This document shows, one piece after another, positions 57,233 through 64,000 of a DNA stretch of 64,000 nucleotides. The notes under the pieces were generated by a model. That model had not been told where the DNA came from, searched no databases, and saw nothing but the letters and a program-made list of their open reading frames with translations. The stretch is from UBA11986 sp963734955 (lineage in GTDB: Bacteria; Bacteroidota; Ignavibacteria; UBA10030; UBA6906): assembly GCA_963734955.1 (NCBI GenBank), contig CAVTJO010000014.1, forward strand, positions 1-64,000, in the 5' to 3' direction. Position 1 is the first letter of the stretch. Each line of letters begins with the position of its first letter. The translations under genes were made by a program, and so were the position numbers.

Positions 57233-58534
57233 TCAAATGCCAACTGCGAGAGCCAGTGATACCTGCCCCGCTTGCCACTTTGCGTCGTTGTTTGAATCAA
57301 ATTTCGTCACCATCGTCCGGAGCGCAAGCTTCACGTTCGGTCGAAGCAGCACAACGACGCCTGGAACGACCTGAAGGTCTGTGTACGACACACTCTGTCC
57401 GCTTACGGGATCAAGAGTGTGGCTGTTCCAAGACTCAAACCGTAGTCCCGGCAACAGCCAGGGCAATACCGTCACATCCAGCTCGGTAAACCACACGGTT
57501 GTATTTGCCGATTGCAGTAGCGGATCTCCGAGGAATGGTTGTTTGTCATGGCGAATTCCGATTCCTCCAAAGAGGTTGAACTGATCATAAAATGCGTTCA
57601 CGTCCGCCCCAAACATGGTGAACGTGTTTTCCTGTTGGGTGCTGTCAGGCCCGAGTGTTGCATTCCCTGCGTAGGCGAATGTCCCCAACGTCACAGAGTT
57701 GTCAAAGTATGGTTTCTCGTTGTTTGGCGCAGGTCCGCCTTCAACGACTCCATCGAGTGGAAGACCACCGAACTTGTACGTGACATGTCCATAGTAATCC
57801 TTGTCAGAATGTGGCGCGCCGAATCCCTCGACGATGCCTGCGTTCCATCCGAACCTCCCGTTCACCATGCCGTTGAGCTCGATTCCCTTCTGTGTCTCTT
57901 CGATGGACCATCCCATATCCTCGCTGAACGGCCTTGTCGTCAGCCAGAACCCTTCCATCCAGGCGCGATGCGTTGAGAACGAGAATAGGCCGGGTTCGAT
58001 AACACCGATCCGTGCATTCAATGCATAGGAATCACCGACAAGGTTGCTGAAGATCAGAAATATCCTGTTCAACTCGACTGTTCCATCACTGCCGAGCGCG
58101 AGTTGTCCCCAGAAAGAGACATCCTCTCCAAGCGTTCCGGCGGCCACGCCTTCAATGCTGTTCCCCAGACCACCGAAGGTAAATCGGGGATCAACTTTCG
58201 GATTATAGTCCACTTCTCCGTTGAGAAACAGTGAAAGCGGTGATGAACCGGGAAGACTGCCCGGCCAGATTGCGTCGGGAAATGCTTTCTTGTTTCCTTC
58301 GGAGCCCAGGCTCACAGGCTCTTCCTTGATGAATTCCGGATCTGTGCCACCGGGAAACTGATAGCCATTCCGCCGGAAGGCTTCACCGAATGCGTTCAAC
58401 TTCGGAAAGCCGTTGTGGCAGGTAGCACAACTGGTTTTGTATTTTCGGGCAAATGCAGGAATGCTGTATGCCTCCTCGTTGCCCAGCGTGAGCAGCGTGG
58501 CGGCAAGCAGCAGACTGAATACCAAGGGTTTCAT
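57233..58534 (-). CDS. Cyc2-like fused monoheme cytochrome and outer-membrane beta-barrel
   Basis: 433 residues; ATG 58534 with AGGAA at 8 nt. Signal peptide ends EEAYS. Immediately after is IPAFARKYKTSCATCHNGFP and LNAFGEAFRRNGY, a single CxxCH heme domain with the FP-LN-FG-F-GY pattern shared with Cyc2 outer-membrane cytochromes. Residues ~90-433 alternate polar/hydrophobic in the manner of a ~14-16-strand porin and end in AVGI rather than a terminal aromatic residue. Cyc2 proteins of about this length move electrons across the outer membrane, best known in iron oxidisers. Whether this one takes up or exports electrons, or binds another substrate, cannot be told from sequence. It follows the receiver gene by 15 bp. 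Confidence 0.8.
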   Translation of the reverse strand: MKPLVFSLLLAATLLTLGNEEAYSIPAFARKYKTSCATCHNGFPKLNAFGEAFRRNGYQFPGGTDPEFIKEEPVSLGSEGNKKAFPDAIWPGSLPGSSPLSLFLNGEVDYNPKVDPRFTFGGLGNSIEGVAAGTLGEDVSFWGQLALGSDGTVELNRIFLIFSNLVGDSYALNARIGVIEPGLFSFSTHRAWMEGFWLTTRPFSEDMGWSIEETQKGIELNGMVNGRFGWNAGIVEGFGAPHSDKDYYGHVTYKFGGLPLDGVVEGGPAPNNEKPYFDNSVTLGTFAYAGNATLGPDSTQQENTFTMFGADVNAFYDQFNLFGGIGIRHDKQPFLGDPLLQSANTTVWFTELDVTVLPWLLPGLRFESWNSHTLDPVSGQSVSYTDLQVVPGVVVLLRPNVKLALRTMVTKFDSNNDAKWQAGQVSLALAVGI

Positions 58535-58549
58535 AGCTGTTCCTGTAAG

Positions 58550-58978
58550 TTAGTGACGGTGGATGTGTGTATGAGATGCAGCATCGTTCTCGTTCCACGA
58601 GAGCACACCGGGAAGATGGAGGCACTTCCTGACCGCCTGGCGCAAAGAGTCCAGCTCAAGAGGCTTCAGGAAGTAATGGTCAGCTCCGTAGAGTCTGATA
58701 TCCTTTTCAGTAATCAAGTTGGGATGGCCGGTAATGACGATAACCGGCAGCGTGGGATAGAGCTGTTTGATTCGAATAAACAATGTCACGCCCGATTGAT
58801 ATTTGAGACGGACATCTGTAATCACCAGATCAACATGATGTGCTGCCAATTGCTGCAGCGCTTCCTCAGCGCTCGAAGCAGGAATCATGTTGCAGTGTTC
58901 CTTCTTCAGAAACCCTTCGAATGCGGAGACAATGTTAAGGTCGTCATCAACGATCAGAACGTTTGGCTGGTGTGGCAT
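58550..58978 (-). CDS. Stand-alone receiver (CheY/Spo0F-like) protein
   Basis: 142 residues from ATG 58978 (MPHQPNVLIVDDD) with GAGGAG at 8 nt; the frame extends to 59041 without receiver homology. A single receiver domain: acidic triad in VDDD, phospho-Asp in VDLVITDVRL, Thr in VIVITGH, Lys in FLKPLE. No output domain; the tail is short and His-rich. It opens the electron-transfer operon (15 bp before the Cyc2-like gene) and is preceded by a sigma54-like promoter. It may relay phosphate within the neighbouring kinase/NtrC system. Confidence 0.88.
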   Translation of the reverse strand: MPHQPNVLIVDDDLNIVSAFEGFLKKEHCNMIPASSAEEALQQLAAHHVDLVITDVRLKYQSGVTLFIRIKQLYPTLPVIVITGHPNLITEKDIRLYGADHYFLKPLELDSLRQAVRKCLHLPGVLSWNENDAASHTHIHRH

Positions 58979-59007
58979 GCATTTACTCCTCGTGTTCAGA
59001 TACCCCC

Positions 59008-59024
59008 GCCAACTTCTGTGCCAG
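59008..59024 (-). promoter_or_regulatory. Near-consensus sigma54 (-24/-12) promoter
   Basis: Minus strand CTGGCACAGAAGTTGGC: TGGCAC followed by four to five bases and TTGG, with GG and the second G block 10 nt apart as in TGGCACG-N4-TTGC. One mismatch, GG for GC at -12. Predicted start ~58997, giving a ~19-nt leader that contains the Shine-Dalgarno of the receiver gene. An NtrC-type activator is encoded 205 bp upstream. Confidence 0.5.
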
Positions 59025-59183
59025 GACGCTCCCGAAAGCATTAGCCCAAAGAGGATCAGGAAGGGTACTTTCGTGGGTGGAGAGATTCAATGTTGGGAAG
59101 AGTGCCAACAAGAACTTGGCAGATTGACAAGAAGGAATTGGCAGGCGGAGCAGGAGAAGGGATTCCGAGATGTTGGGAATCGA

Positions 59184-60590
59184 TCACTTCCTGAACGGTC
59201 GTGAGCTTAATTTGTGTTTTTTCATCAGACGTTGGAAGTTCTGGCGAGTCATTTTTGATGCCTCCGCCGCGGCCGTGACGTTGCCGCGATGGGTTCCGAG
59301 CTGATCCAGAACAAACTGTTTCTCAAAGAGATCCAGGACATGTGCGCGCGATTTGCCAAACACTGGACTCACGATTGGCAGTGGAGCGGCAGGCGCGAGA
59401 CTCGAGGCGACCATTTCACCCAGCGCATCGGGCAGAATCAGATCAGCCTTCGTGAGCATAACTGCCCGTTCAATCAGGTTCTCGAGTTCCCGCACATTGC
59501 CGGGATAGGTATAGCTCTGGAGTGTCTTCAGGGCTTCGCGAGAATATCCACTGATGGTTCTCTTGAGCTGATCGTTATACTTCACGAGAAAGTACTTGGC
59601 GAGAAGAGGAATATCCTCCCTGCGTTCACGGAGTGGGGGCAAATGAACGACAGCAACATTGAGACGAAAGAACAGATCTTCCCTGAAAGATTTGTTCTTG
59701 ACTTCGGTTGCAAGGTCCTGGTTTGTTGCAGCGATGAAACGTGCCTGTACTCCGAGGGGATCGTTCCCCCCCACGCGCTCGAACTCCCGCTCCTGAAGCA
59801 CCCGGAGGAGTTTCTGCTGAAGAAAGGGGGAAAGCGTTCCGATCTCATCCAAGAAGATTGTTCCTTTGCCGGCAAGCTCAAACTTCCCCGATTTGCGGTC
59901 GCTTGCGCCAGTGAAGGCGCCCTTTTCATAACCAAACAGCTCCGATTCCAGGAGGGTCTCCGGAAGAGCTGTGCAATTAATGGGCACGAACGGTTCGCGG
60001 GCATTCTCACTATTGGCGTGAATTGCACGCGCCACGAGTTCCTTGCCCGTCCCGCTCTCGCCGAGAACCAGCACCGACGTATGGTTGGGTGTTGTGGAAA
60101 TCGAACCAATCAACTTGTAGATTTCCTGCATCTGGGGGCTGTTGCCGACGATCTCGTAGCGACTCATGATGCTCGTCTGGAAACTCAATTGGTCGCTGAC
60201 CGCACCCTCCCTTTCTCGTCCGCTTGAAAGTGCCCGCTTGGTCACGGCGCGAATCTTGTCCAGGTCCAGCGGCTTCGTGAGATACTCGAAGGCTCCCTGC
60301 TGCATGGCCTTGATCGCAGTCTGCATTGTTCCGAACCCTGTAATGAGGACGACAGGCATATGCGGTGTCTGTTGTTTGATGCGCGTGAGCGCATCGAGGC
60401 CGTCGAGTTTGGGCATGGTGATATCCATGAACACGGCGTCGGGGTGTCCGACTGCAAGCTCGTTGAGCGCTTCCTCTCCATTCCTTGCCAGAATGCTCTG
60501 ATACCCTTCAGCTTTGAAGACTTCCTGGAACGCAAAGAGAATCTTTTCATCATCGTCAACAATCAGGATCTTTGCCCGATAGGGTTTCAT
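59184..60590 (-). CDS. NtrC-family sigma54-dependent response regulator
   Basis: 468 residues from ATG 60590 (MKPYRAKILIVDDD); the upstream extension is dropped because it lies outside the receiver. Receiver ~6-125 with phospho-Asp in AVFMDITMP. AAA+ domain ~145-385: Walker A GESGTGKE, GAFTGA loop that contacts sigma54, Walker B GTIFLDEIG, and arginine fingers in FREDLFFRLNV. Fis-type helix-turn-helix at the end (VTAAAEASKMTRQNFQRLM). It activates sigma54 promoters from upstream sites. Located 37 bp after its kinase; the electron-transfer operon downstream, with a sigma54-like promoter, is the obvious candidate target. Confidence 0.93.
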   Translation of the reverse strand: MKPYRAKILIVDDDEKILFAFQEVFKAEGYQSILARNGEEALNELAVGHPDAVFMDITMPKLDGLDALTRIKQQTPHMPVVLITGFGTMQTAIKAMQQGAFEYLTKPLDLDKIRAVTKRALSSGREREGAVSDQLSFQTSIMSRYEIVGNSPQMQEIYKLIGSISTTPNHTSVLVLGESGTGKELVARAIHANSENAREPFVPINCTALPETLLESELFGYEKGAFTGASDRKSGKFELAGKGTIFLDEIGTLSPFLQQKLLRVLQEREFERVGGNDPLGVQARFIAATNQDLATEVKNKSFREDLFFRLNVAVVHLPPLRERREDIPLLAKYFLVKYNDQLKRTISGYSREALKTLQSYTYPGNVRELENLIERAVMLTKADLILPDALGEMVASSLAPAAPLPIVSPVFGKSRAHVLDLFEKQFVLDQLGTHRGNVTAAAEASKMTRQNFQRLMKKHKLSSRPFRK

Positions 60591-60627
60591 TTCGTTATTT
60601 CCGTATGTGGGGAGATAAGTCGTGCAA

Positions 60628-63084
60628 TCATGCCTGCTCACTTCGCTTTACCGGGAGAAAGATCTCAAATGTAGCTCCTTTCCCTCTCGTGCTTCTTACG
60701 AGAATGATTCCGCCATGGGCATTGACGGTCCGTTTGACCATCGGCAAGCCCAGGCCTGTTCCGTTCGTCTTCGTTGTAAAAAATGGATCGAAGATACGAG
60801 AGAGGAGTGTCCGATCGATACCCGGACCGCTATCAGTGATACTGACCACAGCACACTCAGTTCCCTTTCGCAGGGTGATTTCGTTCCCCATCGCGGGCTC
60901 ATCGTTTGTCCGGTTCTCGTGTACTTCCCGGTATCCGAAGTCCCGGAGGGTTCTCGATACGACGACCTTCCTGGAGGATATGCTCAACGACCCGTTTCCC
61001 ATATCGGGGTCGTTACTGTCAATCGCCTGAACAGCATTCAGCAGGATATTCACAATGGCCTCCTTGAGATGCGGTGTGTCGAGTTGCATCAGGGGAAGGC
61101 TGGCGTCCAGCGTCTTCTTGAGCTCGACGCGGTGTTGTGATATGGCAGGTTGGACGAGCTTCAGTGAATCACTGATCAAAAGGTTCAGGGATTCTGTGCG
61201 AAACTCCATGGGGGAAGGGCGGGCGAAGTTGAGGAGTTCCTGTACCATCGTTTCCATTCGATAGATGGAATCGAGCGCAACCCCGAGGGATTTCTTGCTT
61301 GCACGACCCAGTTGCGTGGACTCGCGCTGAAGCTGCAGGATCATTTTTATTGACGTCAGCGAATTGCGGAATCCATGTGCGATGATGGCCGACATTTCGC
61401 CGGTTGCCATGAGTTTCTCGGATTGGATGAGATTCTGCTCGAGTCGTCTTCGCCTGGTAATGTCGGTGATGATCTGTAGCAGGGAAGTGACGTCTCCGTT
61501 CTTCCTGATGGGGACTGTAGTATGTTCGATGTATCGTTCCCCCCCTGAGCGATCGATGTGGCTCTCGACTTTCTCCGGAATAACACTGTCCGGTGGAGGC
61601 GGCACCTTACAGATACCATTGTTCCACAACACCACACGGCTATCCTGTCCAAGAACGTCTTCTTGACGGAGGCCCGTGATCAAGGCAAAGGCCGCGCTTG
61701 CAGTTTGAATCCGGAAATCCTTGTCAAGCAGCACGAAAGCGCTGGCAACGTTGTCGAGGATGGCCTGCAGCTTCTCCTTCTCGTCCACGAGCTCATGCGT
61801 TCGGTGTTCGACCATCTGTTGAAGGTGGGTGCGGTGTCGCTGAATCTCATGGTCATGTGCTTCCAGTGATGCCGCCATGGCATTGAACTGCTTTGCAAGC
61901 TCCTCGATTTCGTCTCCGGTCTGCACGCGGAGCCTCTCGCGATAGTTCCCGCCGGCGATGATTGTGGCCCCGCGCTGCAATTCCGAAATGGGTTTGGTGA
62001 ACTGTTGGGTCGCCAGAAGTCCGAGTATGATCGCCCCGCCCAGAAAGAGAAGAAGAAAGGCCAGAAACGTCAAGGCAAATGAGCGCGCATCCTTCGTGAT
62101 TGTGGCAACGGGGACGCTCTCAAAAACAAAGAGCGGCTCGGAGAATCCCGTAATGGTCTGCCCTCCTTGTACGTTGATTCGTGGAAGCAAGAGAGGTGCA
62201 TGAGCGATGATATCGTCGGTTCCTTCGGTTACCGTCCCCTCATTTTCAGAGGTGATAGCACTGGATATTACAGGAGAGTAGTCTTTCTGGAGGTTATCCT
62301 CTTCTCGAGATGCGATGAGCTTGTTCCACTGATTTCGTTCATCAGAATTGTACAAATAGTGGCCGTCGCCGGCAACGAGCACGACTTTTTCGTCGATCCC
62401 GAGCGTCCGCTCTGTTTGCATTTCCTGGAAGAGATCGTTTGCGAAGACATTTGCAATCAGAATGCCAACCCGCTTGTTGGCCCTGTACAGAGGCATTGCG
62501 AAACTAATGACTGGAACCCGGGTTTCACCTTCATACGAAAGCTCAGCGGGCGAAAATGCAATCTTGCCGGCAACCAGATCGCTCGTAAGAAGGAAGTAGT
62601 AGGATTCTCCACCACGGTGAAGAGCCTCAGGAGAACGGGCGCGCCAGACAAGGGTTGAATCGAGCATTCCGTTGCATTCAACATGAAGAACCTCGTCCCT
62701 CTCCTCATTCAATATTCGGATCTGATAATAGATTCGCTTTGTTTCCGCAAAGGCCACGAGCGCATCCGCTACCTGTGCGAGAAGTTCTCTCTGGTTCTGT
62801 GGTGACGTAATGCCAATGCCGCGAACATAGCGCTCAAACAGGAACGAGGTGCTGAGCACGCGGAGATCACTCTCCACCCCTGCCATAAAATTGCCCGTCC
62901 GCTCACGAATATTCTGGACGTCGTGCGTCAGACTTTCCAGCGCCACGCGTTTCATTGTCTTCACATTTGAGTGAATGCCATAGATGCTGACGAAGACAAT
63001 CGGCAAAACAGAGAGGCCCACAAAAGCGATGACGAGCTTGCTCCGAATGGACAAGTGCGGAAATATTTGGCTGGCTTTGATCAA
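60628..63084 (-). CDS. Membrane histidine kinase: cache sensor, HAMP, PAS, HisKA
   Basis: 818 residues. TTG at 63084 is the only start that keeps the first membrane span (KLVIAFVGLSVLPIVFVSIY); no Shine-Dalgarno is seen. A large extracytoplasmic region (~40-335, cache-like, with VVLVAGDGHYLYN) ends at a second span (FALTFLAFLLLFLGGAIILG). HAMP ~360-415, coiled coil, PAS ~445-570 (ILDNVASAFVLLDKD), HisKA with phospho-His in IIAHGFRNSLTSI, HATPase with N-box NILLNAVQAID, DSGPGI and GTGLGLPMV. The acidic residue normally beside the His (HE/HD) is Gly here. NtrB-like partner of the following NtrC-type gene; senses an unknown periplasmic signal. Confidence 0.9.
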   Translation of the reverse strand: MIKASQIFPHLSIRSKLVIAFVGLSVLPIVFVSIYGIHSNVKTMKRVALESLTHDVQNIRERTGNFMAGVESDLRVLSTSFLFERYVRGIGITSPQNQRELLAQVADALVAFAETKRIYYQIRILNEERDEVLHVECNGMLDSTLVWRARSPEALHRGGESYYFLLTSDLVAGKIAFSPAELSYEGETRVPVISFAMPLYRANKRVGILIANVFANDLFQEMQTERTLGIDEKVVLVAGDGHYLYNSDERNQWNKLIASREEDNLQKDYSPVISSAITSENEGTVTEGTDDIIAHAPLLLPRINVQGGQTITGFSEPLFVFESVPVATITKDARSFALTFLAFLLLFLGGAIILGLLATQQFTKPISELQRGATIIAGGNYRERLRVQTGDEIEELAKQFNAMAASLEAHDHEIQRHRTHLQQMVEHRTHELVDEKEKLQAILDNVASAFVLLDKDFRIQTASAAFALITGLRQEDVLGQDSRVVLWNNGICKVPPPPDSVIPEKVESHIDRSGGERYIEHTTVPIRKNGDVTSLLQIITDITRRRRLEQNLIQSEKLMATGEMSAIIAHGFRNSLTSIKMILQLQRESTQLGRASKKSLGVALDSIYRMETMVQELLNFARPSPMEFRTESLNLLISDSLKLVQPAISQHRVELKKTLDASLPLMQLDTPHLKEAIVNILLNAVQAIDSNDPDMGNGSLSISSRKVVVSRTLRDFGYREVHENRTNDEPAMGNEITLRKGTECAVVSITDSGPGIDRTLLSRIFDPFFTTKTNGTGLGLPMVKRTVNAHGGIILVRSTRGKGATFEIFLPVKRSEQA

Positions 63085-63548
63085 GTCAGGAGGGCTCGAG
63101 AAATGGGGAACCTGTCTCGCTCAACTCAGGACAGGAAAGATCAGGCGATATGGAGTGTCTGCAACAGGTCTCATCTTCGAGGGTAGCATTCACAATGTAG
63201 ACCCTGGATGGGATTGCCAAGAAACAGCATAGGAGTTCGGAAGATCGAACCTGCCAAATGTAAAGAAGAGTTGGCCAACAAGCAATCCAGAGACATGGTG
63301 CTGGTACAAGTTGCATTCATTCACAACAAGGGGAGCAGAAAGCAGGCCGGCATGAGGGCGCAGTTGCGCCAATCAATGCTGTTGCGGAACTTGATGCCCC
63401 CTGCCAGACAAAGAGAGCCTCACACGATGGACGCATGAGGTTCGCTGTAATTGTAGACATGGTTCGGTGTAACTAGTACAACCGAGTCAATCTCTGTTGA
63501 ATCCTCGTTGTTTTCCGTTGATTGAAGGTTACAGACATTGCATGACCG
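63085..63548. other. Gap with no recognised gene
   Basis: This 464-bp stretch lies upstream of the kinase. Short frames on both strands show no domain, signal peptide or ribosome site, and I see no tRNA or clear hairpin. It probably contains the kinase promoter, which I cannot place. Confidence 0.4.
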
Positions 63549-63815
63549 CTACCTCAACAGAAGCAGATTCTTACTTGCAGGAAAATCGCCTGCCTGGATC
63601 CGATAGAAGAACACCCCGCTCCCCAATCCTTGACCACTGAACACAGCTTCATGATACCCCACCGGCTGGCGCTCGTTCAGGAGTTGAATGACCTGTGGGC
63701 CGAGTGCGTAGTAAACCGTGATATCACAAACGAGTCATGTGGCAAATGATGTGTCTGCGATGTCAAGCGAGATGGTCCGGACTTCTTCTGCAATCTGAAT
63801 TACCTCCATCATCAT
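63549..63815 (-). pseudogene. Decayed T9SS sorting-domain fragment
   Basis: One minus-strand frame of 89 codons resembles the end of a sorting domain: ISLDIADTSFAT, an in-frame TGA at 63735-63737, then LVCDITVYYALGPQVIQLL, QPVGYHEAVFSGQGLGSG and VFFYRIQAGDFPASKNLLLL before the TAG at 63549. The NYPNPFNP motif and all passenger sequence are missing from this frame. Beyond 63815 towards the right edge there are only short open frames. Confidence 0.65.
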
Positions 63816-64000
63816 TCGCCAAAGCGAACATCGTCATATTCATCGACAGAGGTATCCCAGGAACAGACCGGCCGCGGGGATGTTTCAAAATTAGTTGAGC
63901 TTTGAACTTGAAAAAAGGACATGGCGAGTAGTACTCTGAGGTGACGACCGCAAAATCGTAAGAATTAATCCGGCAGAACCCGGATGAAAGAACGATCAGA

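Noticed and set aside
59289..60227. 312-residue plus-strand frame
   Set aside because: Antisense to the AAA+ domain of the NtrC-type regulator.

Overview
The window looks like a chromosomal segment of a Gram-negative FCB-group bacterium, most likely an Ignavibacteria/Chlorobiota-type lineage. The evidence is the set of very large secreted proteins ending in type IX secretion (T9SS) type-A sorting domains with the NYPNPFNP signature, the menaquinol-type cytochrome bc genes with multiheme cytochromes, and moderate GC content. Every gene I can support lies on the minus strand, so the window reads from right to left. I found no rRNA, tRNA, CRISPR array or intact transposase gene.

Region 1 (1-36.6 kb) is a cluster of giant cell-surface or secreted proteins: a sialidase-like/KNH-repeat protein running off the left edge, a lamin-tail protein (broken by one frameshift), a dockerin/HYDIN-repeat protein, two proteins of over 2000 residues with parallel beta-helices, an FnIII-repeat protein, a small sorting-domain protein, and a roughly 2600-residue gene wrecked by about ten indels. 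Five of the window's large proteins end in the same ~390-residue C-terminal cassette attached to unrelated N-terminal parts. Region 2 (37-41 kb) is a histidine kinase with two NarL-type response regulators. Region 3 (41.4-49.0 kb) holds a decayed sorting-domain fragment, another giant surface protein, a 98.9% identical second copy of the small sorting-domain protein, a textbook sigma70-like promoter, and remnants of a two-component propeller sensor and of a cytochrome c gene.

Region 4 (49.5-59.0 kb) is the functional centre. It encodes a respiratory module: a stand-alone receiver, a Cyc2-like monoheme cytochrome/beta-barrel porin, a cupredoxin-like protein, a small membrane protein, a GltD-like FAD/NAD(P) oxidoreductase with ferredoxin clusters, a Rieske protein, a cysteine-rich protein, split cytochrome b, an eight-heme cytochrome c and a monoheme lipoprotein cytochrome. 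Several junctions overlap by 1-4 nt. I infer a hybrid quinone/NAD(P)H/cytochrome c complex connected to outer-membrane electron transfer. As read, the oxidoreductase and Rieske genes form one frame, but removing one base near 54360 completes a ferredoxin motif and gives an ATGA stop/start overlap, so the fusion is probably produced by an indel.

Region 5 (59.2-63.1 kb) is an NtrC-type sigma54 activator with its cache/HAMP/PAS histidine kinase. A near-consensus sigma54 promoter precedes the receiver gene that opens region 4, so this pair plausibly controls it. The right edge carries another decayed sorting-domain fragment. Indels recur in the window (6.19, 30.0-30.4, 35.1-36.4, 41.5-41.9, 54.36 kb); raw reads are needed to separate gene decay from assembly error.
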